Shown here: piece by piece, positions 1 through 8,674 of the stretch
Layout of the letters: every line of letters begins with the position of its first letter
How positions within the stretch are numbered: the first letter of the stretch is position 1
Assembly: GCA_002418285.1 (NCBI GenBank)
Contig: DIDT01000061.1
Coordinates: 123,967-187,966, forward strand
Reading direction: 5' to 3'
Length of the DNA: 64,000 nt
From: Phycisphaerales bacterium UBA5793
GTDB lineage: Bacteria; Planctomycetota; Phycisphaerae; Phycisphaerales; UBA5793
Notes under the pieces: model-generated
What the model was told of the DNA's origin: nothing
What the model saw: the letters and a program-made list of their open reading frames with translations, nothing else
Databases searched by the model: none
Made by a program: the position numbers and the translations under genes

Positions 1-53
1 GCTCGCACTAACGGGTATCTCTTTGGGTACGTGGCGAATATGCTTGGATCACA

Positions 54-995
54 ATGCGAAAAGGTCGCCACGAGTTTCGAAAGCACAAACAGACTCGGGT
101 AATAAACCCGCCGGAGATTGTCTACAAGTATGCCACGGTTGCGACCAACCAAGCAATCCTTCAAAGCAGCAAACTGCGTTTCCAATCTCCATTGAAGTAC
201 AACGACCCGCTCGATTCCCAGTGGGATGTTGGATGGTCGGTCTCAACTGTAGAAGCGAGAGCGCAGTATTGCACAATTCTCGAACGTGCTCTACTCCGTC
301 CAGAGACATGGCCAGCGAACGCGGATCCAGAATCCAAGGCTGCGATGGATAGTGAGCGATCGCGGATCATGGCGCTGCCGACTACAGAGCGTCGCGATGA
401 AGTCTCGAAGTTCGTTCATGACTGTTCAGAGCGTCGCGGGCCCGATAGGTCATTTGTAGAAAGAATGTTGGATCTTCGTCGAAGGCTTCGTGTGCTGTGT
501 GTATGCGAGTGTGATCGGTCCATTCTCATGTGGTCACACTACGCAGATGAGCATTGCGGCATAGTTTTGGGATTCGACACAGCCGCATTGGAGGAGCACT
601 GGCAACGACCGCTTGAACCGATCAAGTATCACATTGACCTACCCTGCTTGATCGACTCCAAAGCATGGGCAGAATCGCTTGTCTATGGCCTGCCAACACC
701 TGCGATGTTGGGCAAAGAGCGTGAATGGGTGCTGACCAAACACATGGATTGGCAATACGAGCGCGAGTGGCGCTTCGTGTGGACCGCAGATCGAGGTACA
801 GCAGGGCTTTATCAGGATTACGAGTTCCCGGCGAACTCACTGCTCCAGATCGTGATTGGTTGTCGGACGGAGCCAACAGCCGCAAAGCCACTTATTCGAC
901 TCGCTCGCGGAATTCAGCCAAATGTGCGCTGTTTTAGACTTTCAACGCACCCGAGCCGCTTTGAATTGATCAAGTCCGAAATAGATGATGCGTAA
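54..995 (+). CDS. DUF2971 domain protein
   Basis: 313-aa cytoplasmic protein matching the DUF2971 family pattern. It has an N-terminal KYATV...LRFQSPLKYNDPLD block (about residues 24-54), a central ILMWSHYADEHCGIVLGFD-like block (about 160-178) and a C-terminal WQYEREWRFVW block (about 230-240). The biochemical role of DUF2971 is unknown. Members are often found in variable or defence-related regions, which is family knowledge and not shown here. There is no signal peptide or membrane segment. The ATG at 54 is chosen because the family motif begins about 20 residues later; its ribosome site is weak. No partner gene is visible because the window begins just upstream, and about 270 empty bases follow. 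Confidence 0.8.
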   Translation: MRKGRHEFRKHKQTRVINPPEIVYKYATVATNQAILQSSKLRFQSPLKYNDPLDSQWDVGWSVSTVEARAQYCTILERALLRPETWPANADPESKAAMDSERSRIMALPTTERRDEVSKFVHDCSERRGPDRSFVERMLDLRRRLRVLCVCECDRSILMWSHYADEHCGIVLGFDTAALEEHWQRPLEPIKYHIDLPCLIDSKAWAESLVYGLPTPAMLGKEREWVLTKHMDWQYEREWRFVWTADRGTAGLYQDYEFPANSLLQIVIGCRTEPTAAKPLIRLARGIQPNVRCFRLSTHPSRFELIKSEIDDA

Positions 996-1197
996 ATCTG
1001 CCTTCACCCAATTCCAAGCGGGGTGCCGTGGTCAGACCGAGGCCATGGCAGAGAAGGCCACGCGATAGCGCGCCAATCACTCAAGCGGAACTGCGTGTCC
1101 AAAGCGCGCTCGCGTGGCATTACCGTCGCAGAGCCTCCCTCCACACCACGGCACCCAGTCAGCTGCCTGTGACATAAGCAGACGTTCTCGCGCAGAA

Positions 1198-1224
1198 GGC
1201 GGGCCCGCTTCGCGCGAGCCCGCC
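1198..1224 (-). terminator. Hairpin downstream of the FG-GAP-like gene
   Basis: Seven-base arms GGCGGGC (1198-1204) and GCCCGCC (1218-1224) lie 39 bases past the stop codon of the minus-strand gene ending at 1263. On the minus strand the hairpin is followed by CTTCTG, so the U tract is poor. It probably terminates the FG-GAP-like transcript, but this is inferred from position and GC-rich stem only. Confidence 0.5.
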
Positions 1225-1262
1225 AGGATCAGTGTTCCTCGTTCGATGCAACAGCCCGCAGA

Positions 1263-2807
1263 CTATTCGACGCTGACGAGGTTGCTCGTTGCGCACGTCG
1301 CCGCGTCGAGCAGTTGCAGATAGCCGCCGCAGATGCCGGCGCCGGCGTTCGAGTTGACGGTCCGCGAACCGTCCGGTCCCGCGCTGCCCTGGTAGCCGAT
1401 CTGCAGTTGATTGCTTCCCAGTCCCAGCGCTGTTCCCGCACACGGGTTGCCGTTGGGAATGTGAAACGAGCCGGTGTTGCGTGCGTAGAGCAGGGCAATC
1501 GTCCCGCCGCCGGTCGCGCCGGACCACGACACCTGGATCGGCCCGGCCGACGGGCACGAAGTGATAACACTGAGTTGCGGCGCGTTGCAGTCGAGATCGA
1601 AGACGTACGCCGAACCCGAATCCATCCCCCGATCATCATCCCCCAAGGCCCCGACGATCGCGGCGGCGCCGCTGAGCGAAACGGACCATCCGAACGAATC
1701 GTCCGCCGCTCCGTCCGATGCAAGGAGCTTGGCAGTTTGTGTCCAGACGCCGCCGGTCTTCTCAAACACGTACGCGGAGCCTGTCACCCCGTCAGCGAAC
1801 GCCCCGAAGATGAGTGCGTCGCCGCTGATCGAAGCCGACCACGCAAAGCCGTTTCCGGCTGCGCCGTCCGAGGCGTGGAGTTTAGCCGCTTGCGTCCACG
1901 CGCCGCCGACTTTCTCAAACACGTACGCCGACCCGCTCTCCGCCCCGAGATCATCGTCCTTCCACGCGCCGACGACGACCGTGTCGCCGCTCTGCGTGAC
2001 CGCGTTGCCAAACGCATCGTCCGATGCGCCATCCGAGGCGACGAGTCTGGCCGACTCAGTCCAGACTCCCGCAATTCGGTCAAAGACGTACGCGGCGCCG
2101 AAGTCAATGCCGTTGGAGTCGGACTTTCGCGCCCCCACAACGGCGGTGTCGCCCTCAATCGAGACGCGGATACCGAAGGCATCACCACCCGCGCCATCCG
2201 ATGCGAGCAGTTTGGCAACCTGCGTCCACGCGCCGCCAGCTTTTTCAAACACATACGCCGAACCCGAGGAAAGCCCGAGATCGTCATCGGTATGCGCTCC
2301 GACGATGATGGCCGTGCCGCTGGTTGATACGGAGATTCCGAAGTTGTCGCGGTCCTCACCATCCGATGCGAGCAGCTCGGCCGCCTGAGTCCAGACGCCA
2401 CCGATCTTCTCAAAGACGTACGCCGCGCCGACCGTGAAGCCGTCATTCTGGTGGAGGTGCGCCCCGACAACTGCGACGTCGCCGCTGATCGACACGGCGG
2501 TGCCAAACTCGTCTCCCACTGCGCCGTCGCTTGCGACAAGCTGGGCGACTTCCGTCCAGACGCCCGCCGCATTTTCGTAGAGGTAGGCCGTGCCGGAAAA
2601 TCCGTTGCCTCTCGACGCGCCTACGAGGGCCGTGTTGCCGCTGATCGACACGGCCGCGCCGAGGCTGTCCCCTTCCCCACCATTGGAAGCAAGCAATTTG
2701 GCGGTTTCCTGCGGAACGCACTGGGCCACCGCGCTCGCCGACGCCATCGCCCCACTGGCAACTGCGGCCACGCCGACCGACCACCAACGATTGTGAATGC
2801 AGGTCAT
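1263..2807 (-). CDS. Secreted seven-repeat FG-GAP-like beta-propeller protein
   Basis: 514-aa exported protein. An N-terminal signal peptide (about residues 1-28, ending ASAVAQC) is followed by seven repeats of about 54 residues. Each repeat runs LLASDGA..GD.FG.AVSISGDTAVVGA...SGSAYVFEK.GGVWTQ, the FG-GAP/integrin-alpha style, so one seven-bladed propeller is expected. The last 110 residues form a separate domain starting CNAPQLSVITSCP, with ISW-type strands, an NPCAGTALGLG motif and paired cysteines. A related domain ends the protein at 29028-29972. The ATG at 2807 is chosen over an upstream extension because AGGGAAGAAC precedes it and the signal peptide starts there. Likely surface or extracellular; ligand unknown. 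Confidence 0.85.
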   Translation of the reverse strand: MTCIHNRWWSVGVAAVASGAMASASAVAQCVPQETAKLLASNGGEGDSLGAAVSISGNTALVGASRGNGFSGTAYLYENAAGVWTEVAQLVASDGAVGDEFGTAVSISGDVAVVGAHLHQNDGFTVGAAYVFEKIGGVWTQAAELLASDGEDRDNFGISVSTSGTAIIVGAHTDDDLGLSSGSAYVFEKAGGAWTQVAKLLASDGAGGDAFGIRVSIEGDTAVVGARKSDSNGIDFGAAYVFDRIAGVWTESARLVASDGASDDAFGNAVTQSGDTVVVGAWKDDDLGAESGSAYVFEKVGGAWTQAAKLHASDGAAGNGFAWSASISGDALIFGAFADGVTGSAYVFEKTGGVWTQTAKLLASDGAADDSFGWSVSLSGAAAIVGALGDDDRGMDSGSAYVFDLDCNAPQLSVITSCPSAGPIQVSWSGATGGGTIALLYARNTGSFHIPNGNPCAGTALGLGSNQLQIGYQGSAGPDGSRTVNSNAGAGICGGYLQLLDAATCATSNLVSVE

Positions 2808-3294
2808 GGTGTTCTTCCCTTTCTGGACCCAGGCTGTCGCTGGATCAGTTTTGCGAGATGGACTGGCGACAAGTCCAGTTCGGCCTGCCGCCCCTCGAAT
2901 CACCAAGCGTCGCGGCTCAGCGGACGACCCCAGGAAAGAGCAAAGATCGTTCAACGATCCCCAGCAAGGCCGGGACCACCACACCATACCGGATCTCGGC
3001 AGGTATCTGCTGACTATTGCGACAGAATGATGAGGAAACCCCTGGACCCCGGCCGCTGCACAACCACGGTGTTCCTATCAAGAGGGCTTCCTTCAGACCG
3101 CGCGGCCTGGCCGGTCCGAATCCTTGTTTCGCGCCTGCTGCGGCTCCGTGGTGAGACTTCACACACCCGCGCACCACTCAAATCGCATCCCGTGCGCGGA
3201 CTTCTTGAAAACGCAGAAAAGTTGAGCAAAACTCGGAATCGCCCCCCTCAGAAAAATGAAAATCGACGAAAATTCCTGATTCGTTCCGCACAGA

Positions 3295-3362
3295 AGCGCT
3301 CATTTACACAAACGCGCGCCGCAGCGCACGCCAGCGCTCAAAAATCGCGCACAGGAGCGCTC
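3295..3362. repeat. Three AGCGCTC motifs upstream of the sigma-54 element
   Basis: The palindromic hexamer AGCGCT, each time followed by C, occurs at 3295-3300, 3333-3338 and 3356-3361. A degenerate AGCGCA lies at 3366-3371. They are about 45-110 bases upstream of the -24 box at 3404, the usual distance for enhancer-binding-protein sites at sigma-54 promoters. The assignment as activator sites is inference. Confidence 0.35.
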
Positions 3363-3403
3363 TGAAGCGCATGAAAAGTTCCCAACATGGTGCATCTCTG
3401 TGT

Positions 3404-3419
3404 TGGCACGCATTTTGCA
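3404..3419 (+). promoter_or_regulatory. Consensus sigma-54 (-24/-12) promoter element
   Basis: TGGCACG (3404-3410), four bases CATT, then TTGCA (3415-3419) matches the RpoN consensus TGGCACG-N4-TTGCA at every defined position and with correct spacing. Transcription would start near 3430 and run to the right. No obvious gene follows on the plus strand, and the PilZ gene at 3687-4088 is antisense. RpoN and its activator are not in the window. Confidence 0.55.
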
Positions 3420-3640
3420 TTGCACATTTTTCAGAATCGCGCCTGGTGCCGCGCCGCCCGCGAAAAAACTTGCTCGCGGCTGCGCGAGTTGATGTCCTTT
3501 ACAGCGCGTATCGCTGCAAAAACGAGGTCGACCGCGCACGCCGATGCACGCCGATCCCTATTGGTGATGACGGATCTCCATGAGTTCAACTCGAGTTCGA
3601 CACACTGCCACGCGTCGATTGCCCAGCACCGCTTCCTTAC

Positions 3641-3657
3641 CCTTCGACAGGCTCAGG
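3641..3657 (+). repeat. Interspersed CCTTCGACAGGCTCAGG motif
   Basis: The 17-mer CCTTCGACAGGCTCAGG occurs here, and a copy with one extra G lies at 18247-18264 next to a transposase-flanking repeat. Similar motifs are dispersed in many bacterial genomes (recollection). Function unknown. Confidence 0.4.
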
Positions 3658-3686
3658 ATCTGACGACAGGCGCGGCTCGTTCGACC

Positions 3687-4088
3687 TTAGGCGGCAATCC
3701 GCAATTGGCCGCGATGCAGGTACCGACGCAGTCGTGCTGCATCGACTTCGCGGGCGAATTCGCGGAACGCGATCGCGATTCGCGCCGGCCCTGGCGTGCC
3801 ATCTTCCTCGACCCAGATCACCCGGCCGAGCACCACGATCGAACGCCCCGGCCCGGTTTCAAAGCCGGGCGGCAGATGAAGGCACAAAGCGACTTCAGTT
3901 CCCGCGGGGATGACATCGTCCAGCTCGATCTGCGCCCCGCCTTCAGAAAGGTCGTAGGCATGTCCATCGAGCGAAGCCTCATTGGACACCAGCGGCCGCA
4001 CCGAGACGGCGTGGTACATCGGCGGCGTCGCGAAGCGGCTGTGCTTGCGGCGGTCGGGTCCCGTGAAGCCGAGAGTGGCGGCGCTCAT
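3687..4088 (-). CDS. PilZ domain protein
   Basis: 133-aa protein that is almost entirely one PilZ domain. It carries both c-di-GMP-binding signatures: the RxxxR box as R14-KHS-R18 and the D/NxSxxG box as D46-LSEG-G51. It probably acts as a single-domain c-di-GMP receptor in the cytoplasm; the effector target is not evident. The ATG at 4088 follows a strong ribosome site (GGAGGAACAG), which fixes the start. It is transcribed alone on the minus strand. A putative sigma-54 promoter lies on the opposite strand beyond its 3' end and would give antisense RNA if transcription continued. A second PilZ protein lies at 34840-35511. Confidence 0.85.
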   Translation of the reverse strand: MSAATLGFTGPDRRKHSRFATPPMYHAVSVRPLVSNEASLDGHAYDLSEGGAQIELDDVIPAGTEVALCLHLPPGFETGPGRSIVVLGRVIWVEEDGTPGPARIAIAFREFAREVDAARLRRYLHRGQLRIAA

Positions 4089-4253
4089 GTCTGTTCCTCC
4101 ATAACTATGACGCGAATCGGACGAAAACGGGTCAGAAATCCCGGAATCGGCGCTTCGGTGAAGTGGAGATCGACCAGACGGTTATTGGGCTTGAGTGGGG
4201 AGACCGTTTCGCCGGCAAAACGGGGTGAGTGACTTGCCTCCGGCCACACAGAC

Positions 4254-4278
4254 AACCAGCCGCCACCCGCGGCTGGTT
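4254..4278 (-). terminator. Perfect 10-bp hairpin after sdhB
   Basis: Arms AACCAGCCGC (4254-4263) and GCGGCTGGTT (4269-4278) pair perfectly around a five-base loop, about 30 bases downstream of the sdhB stop codon. On the minus strand the stem is followed by GTCTGTG, which is not a true U tract. It is probably a terminator or 3'-end stabilising hairpin. Confidence 0.5.
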
Positions 4279-4308
4279 GAGTATTCGTGCGTAACTCCCT
4301 ATGCAGAC

Positions 4309-5124
4309 TTATCTTCCGACGAAGAAACGCTTGATGGAATGGATCGTCATGGCCCGTCCGATCGCGGCGATGGCCTCGGTCAATGGAATGTGTTTCGGGC
4401 AGACTTTCACGCAGTTCTGGGCATTTCCGCAGTCATTGAGCCCGCCAGGACCCATGAGTGCGTCGAGCCGGTCGCCCGCGAGCGAAGCGCCGACCTCGTG
4501 CTCATTGAACAGCCGCACCTGGCCGACGGCGTTGGCGCCCACAAACTCATTGTCTTCAAGGTATTGCGGACACGCCTCGAGGCAGCAGCCGCACGTCATG
4601 CACTCGGAGATCCGGTACCGCATGGCCTGTTTTTCAGGCGTCGAGCGGGGTCCGGAGCCGAGGTCGTAGGTGCCGTCGATGGGCACCCACGCCTGGATCC
4701 GCTTGAGTTGCTCGAACATCCGTGACCGATCCACCCACAGGTCGCGAACGACGGGAAACTTCGTCATCGGCTCCAAAGTGATGACATCGCCGTCATTCGG
4801 AGCGTATTCGTCGATGAGGCACGAGCAGGACTGCCGGACCTTTCCGTTGATGACCATGGTGCAGGCGCCGCAGACTTCTTCGAGGCAACCCGAGTCCCAG
4901 ACGGGTGGTTGCGTTGTTTTTCCTTCGATAGTCTTCGGATTCGCGCAGATCCACTGCAGACACGAGATGACGTTCGCCCCGGCGGGGACGGGCACGTCGA
5001 AGTCTTCCCACCGGCTGGGCTTGCCCGGGCCGTCCTGCCGCTTGATGCGGATCCGCACTTTGCGCGAGGTATGGACAGAAGGCTTGGAGCGGGCGGGTGC
5101 TTCGGGGGCGTGGGTGCTGGACAT
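4309..5124 (-). CDS. sdhB: Succinate dehydrogenase/fumarate reductase iron-sulfur subunit
   Basis: 271-aa electron-transfer subunit linking the flavoprotein to the quinone site at the inner membrane. All three cluster motifs are visible: [2Fe-2S] cysteines C80, C85, C88 and C100; the [4Fe-4S] motif CMTCGCCLEACP (C175, C178, C181, C185); and [3Fe-4S] cysteines C232, C238 and C242. The GACTMVINGKVRQSC context and length resemble the Bacillus/epsilonproteobacterial type. The ATG at 5124 is preceded by AAGG; the ATG at 5130 is equally possible. Neither sdhA nor a membrane anchor gene is adjacent, which is unusual because these subunits normally share an operon. Confidence 0.93.
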   Translation of the reverse strand: MSSTHAPEAPARSKPSVHTSRKVRIRIKRQDGPGKPSRWEDFDVPVPAGANVISCLQWICANPKTIEGKTTQPPVWDSGCLEEVCGACTMVINGKVRQSCSCLIDEYAPNDGDVITLEPMTKFPVVRDLWVDRSRMFEQLKRIQAWVPIDGTYDLGSGPRSTPEKQAMRYRISECMTCGCCLEACPQYLEDNEFVGANAVGQVRLFNEHEVGASLAGDRLDALMGPGGLNDCGNAQNCVKVCPKHIPLTEAIAAIGRAMTIHSIKRFFVGR

Positions 5125-5323
5125 AATCATCCTTACCTTCAACTTGTCGGCCGAAATCGCCGGAAGTCGATCCAATGGCGGCCGTATTGTCGTGAGCATG
5201 ATATCGGCGAATGGGGGGCCCGGCGAAGTCTGTCGTTGGATGGACCGGCGAATTCAGGCCGATAGGGGTGGAGCACCTGAGGCGTGTGGCGGGGGTCGGG
5301 CGGGGCGTAGTGAGGATTCGCAG

Positions 5324-6247
5324 TTGAAGGCAGCGGCGTTTGTCAAACTGGCGCGGGTTGGTGACTGGGCCAAGAACCTCTTCGTCTTCCCCGCGCTGCT
5401 GGCCTCAGGAAAGACAACCGAACCCGAGGCGATCGGCGCCGCTTTCATCGCTTTCTTCGCGTTTTCCTTCACGGCCAGCGGCGTCTACAGCATCAATGAT
5501 GCGCTGGACTGGATGAGCGACCGGCTGCACCCCGTCAAGCGGCGGCGACCCATCGCCAGCGGCGCCATTTCCCCGGCCGAAGGGAAGATGGCGGGAGCAG
5601 CGTGGCTCGCGGCCGGGTTCGCATTGAGCTTTGCGACGGGATCGTGGCATCTTGCACTGGTTCTGGCGTGTTACCTCGCATTGCAGGTGCTTTATAACAC
5701 GCTGCTCAAACGCATCGCCACGGTCGATGTCATTACGCTCTCGATTGGTTTTGTTCTTCGCGCGTGGGCGGGGGCGGTGGCGATCGGCGTGGTCGCAAGT
5801 CTGTGGCTGCTGGCGACCGTGTTCTGCGTGTGCTTGTTCCTGGCGATGATCAAGCGATTGTGCGATCTGAGTTCACTGCAAGCCGCCGGCGCCGAAGGAA
5901 CAGCGCAATGGCACGCGGCGGCGGGGTACCAGACCGTCGAAGAATTGAACTGGATGCTCGCGGTCAGCGCGGCGTGTTCGGTAATCACGTACCTGATGTA
6001 CAGTCTGTCCACGCACACTGCGACGGGGCCGGGCGTTCGCGGCCTGGCCCTTCTGACGCCGCTGGTAATCGTGGCGATGTTTCGTATCTATCGAGCGGCG
6101 CTGCGTGGTACGAGCGACAGCCCGTTTGCCATTCTGACGGAAGACGCGGTAGTCATCGTGTGCAGTGCCCTGTTTGCGATTGCCTCGACAGCGCTGCTGG
6201 CGATCGAGCCGCTGGGCAAGTGGGTCGATGCGTTCTTCGGGCTGTGA
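5324..6247 (+). CDS. UbiA-family prenyltransferase, DPPR-synthase-like
   Basis: 307-aa polytopic membrane protein of the UbiA superfamily. The first Asp-rich motif appears as NDALDWMSDRLHPVKRRRP (about residues 60-80). The opening RVGDWAKNLFVFPALL and the HPVKRRRPIASG block resemble decaprenyl-phosphate 5-phosphoribose synthases (Rv3806c type) more than quinone prenyltransferases. It would transfer a phosphosugar or aromatic head group to a polyprenyl phosphate in the membrane. I prefer the TTG at 5324 because GAGGA lies 7 bases upstream and the conserved region starts at once. In-frame ATGs at 5198 and 5240 would add a low-quality N terminus. The next gene starts 5 bases after this one and encodes a large membrane protein that may use the product. 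Confidence 0.82.
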   Translation: MKAAAFVKLARVGDWAKNLFVFPALLASGKTTEPEAIGAAFIAFFAFSFTASGVYSINDALDWMSDRLHPVKRRRPIASGAISPAEGKMAGAAWLAAGFALSFATGSWHLALVLACYLALQVLYNTLLKRIATVDVITLSIGFVLRAWAGAVAIGVVASLWLLATVFCVCLFLAMIKRLCDLSSLQAAGAEGTAQWHAAAGYQTVEELNWMLAVSAACSVITYLMYSLSTHTATGPGVRGLALLTPLVIVAMFRIYRAALRGTSDSPFAILTEDAVVIVCSALFAIASTALLAIEPLGKWVDAFFGL

Positions 6248-6251
6248 TTGC

Positions 6252-7571
6252 ATGAACACCAACGTGAAGCAGTCCGAGCCGAGCAGCGCATGGGCGACGT
6301 GGTTGGCCTGCACACTTGGTTGCCTCGCGGTTCTGGTGATCGTGCATCTCGTGGCGGGCGTCGGAACCTTGCCCGTCAAGTGGGATGAGAAGTATGTCAA
6401 GCCGGTCCTCGATGCGATCTTCGCGAGCCAGTGGTCCCTGCATTCACTCGTGGACTACGACGACACGAAGGGGCCGGTCTTCTTCTGGCTCTACGCGGCG
6501 TTTGGAGAACTGGTTGGCCGCGATCTTAGATCATTGCGATGGCTGTCGATTCTCTGCACAGCGTTGTGGGCGGCATCGCTTGGAACGCTTCTGAGTCGCG
6601 ACGAGCGACGGCCAGGTCAATTGGCGGCGGTGATGGGGCTCGCGCTGACGCTGCCGTATTCCTTGGTCATGAGTCAACTGGTCATGAGCGAGCCAAGTTT
6701 TCTGCTCGGTTGCGTAATCATGGCAATGTTGGCGGTGCGGTCCCTGGGCTGCGAACGGATTCGGGTGCGGCAATTGAACGGGCCGATCATGTTCGGCCTT
6801 CTGTTTGCGATCCTGCTGCATCACCGCATTCACGTCGTGGCGCTGGCGGGGGCGATCGTGCTACTCGCAGCGCATCGTGATCGGTGGAAGAGTTGGCCGT
6901 GGTTTGCGGCAGGGCTGGCGGCGGGTCTCAGCCGATTGCCTCTGTACCTGCGGTGGGGCGGGCTGGTCGGCGAATCGTTTCAACATCGCTACAGCGTGGG
7001 ATTGCGGCTGGACAGTCTGGTGTACCTCAGCGCGGCGCTGCTGCCGACAATTGGACTGACGCTCATTGTGGCGTGGATCAGGCGGCGGCAACTCGGTCGT
7101 CAGGCGCTTGGGGCGATCGTGATCGCCGGCGGGTTTGGAGCTGGGCTGGCGGCGATGGCGCCGCCGGCGCTGTCGAGTGATCCGCAGGCGCTGAACTTTG
7201 CCGGGCCGATTGCGTCGCTGCTGCGACCGGTGGCGGGCTCGCCGATGCTGCTCAATGGCTTGTTCGCGATGCTAAGCGCGCTGGGCGTGATGAGCATGGC
7301 GGCGATGGTGGCATTGACATGGAGGCGCGGCTACGAAGCGTCGCCGATCGTGCGATACGGGTCGTGGCTGGCTTGCCTGACGATCATCTTCGGCTGGCTG
7401 CTGTCGGCGTTTGCAGGCGGTGATGTCTATGACCGGTACCTCATCGCGTTTACTTTTCTCTGGCCAGTGCTGTGTCTGCGGCTTTTTCCGCGGCCGCTGG
7501 CGTTGATGCAGATCATCTCGCAGTTGGCGATGACGGGTCAGCAGGTTGCAACGTATCTGCACGTGCCGTGA
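6252..7571 (+). CDS. Polytopic membrane protein, possible GT-C glycosyltransferase
   Basis: 439-aa protein with about ten hydrophobic segments spread over its length and a conserved-looking first loop (residues 30-75) containing DEKY and DTKGPVFFW. Polyprenyl-phosphate-sugar-dependent GT-C enzymes have an acidic motif in this first extracytoplasmic loop, so a mannosyl- or arabinosyl-transferase-like role is plausible but unproven. The ATG at 6252 lies 5 bases after the stop of the UbiA-family gene, so the two are almost certainly co-transcribed. I cannot name the family. Confidence 0.6.
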   Translation: MNTNVKQSEPSSAWATWLACTLGCLAVLVIVHLVAGVGTLPVKWDEKYVKPVLDAIFASQWSLHSLVDYDDTKGPVFFWLYAAFGELVGRDLRSLRWLSILCTALWAASLGTLLSRDERRPGQLAAVMGLALTLPYSLVMSQLVMSEPSFLLGCVIMAMLAVRSLGCERIRVRQLNGPIMFGLLFAILLHHRIHVVALAGAIVLLAAHRDRWKSWPWFAAGLAAGLSRLPLYLRWGGLVGESFQHRYSVGLRLDSLVYLSAALLPTIGLTLIVAWIRRRQLGRQALGAIVIAGGFGAGLAAMAPPALSSDPQALNFAGPIASLLRPVAGSPMLLNGLFAMLSALGVMSMAAMVALTWRRGYEASPIVRYGSWLACLTIIFGWLLSAFAGGDVYDRYLIAFTFLWPVLCLRLFPRPLALMQIISQLAMTGQQVATYLHVP

Positions 7572-7720
7572 AACATCAGATGAGCGGTCAGGGGAAACGG
7601 ACTCGGTCGCGTCGAGACTGGTAGAATGTCGGTACACCGCGCGAGGGGATTCGTTGCGGCCACCCATTCCGGCGATGCCAGCGCCGGCCGGCTGGAGCGC
7701 CGGACCAACGCGGAGGCAGG

Positions 7721-8542
<822 letters not shown>

Positions 8543-8674
8543 GCCGTCTGTTCGGTCGCCCGGTCACCTACGATCCTCTTTTCGAATGTGATCGATTCGA
8601 ACCGTCGTGCAGGGAATCCCGGCGGTGCGATTGGCCGATGATTCTCTGATGCTCCGGGTGGCGGTCTGATCTCC

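Larger units (their letters stand above)
2808..3686. other. 879-bp intergenic region without a convincing gene
   Basis: No reading frame here has protein-like composition. The right half is less GC-rich than its surroundings. It contains the leader of the FG-GAP-like gene on the minus strand, three AGCGCTC motifs, a consensus sigma-54 element at 3404-3419 on the plus strand, a CTCGCG/CGCGAG hairpin at 3473-3488 and an interspersed CCTTCGACAGG motif at 3641. The plus-strand product, if any, is probably noncoding or a very short peptide, because the next annotated gene is antisense. Confidence 0.6.

Noticed and set aside
1263..2807. Repetitive DNA over 1.3 kb that could pass for a satellite or CRISPR-like array
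   Set aside because: The period (about 162-165 bases) corresponds to protein repeats, units are diverged at the DNA level and there are no spacers.
3387..4232. Plus-strand frame downstream of the sigma-54 element
   Set aside because: It is antisense to the PilZ gene, has no motif and no ribosome site, and its composition is that of a shadow frame.
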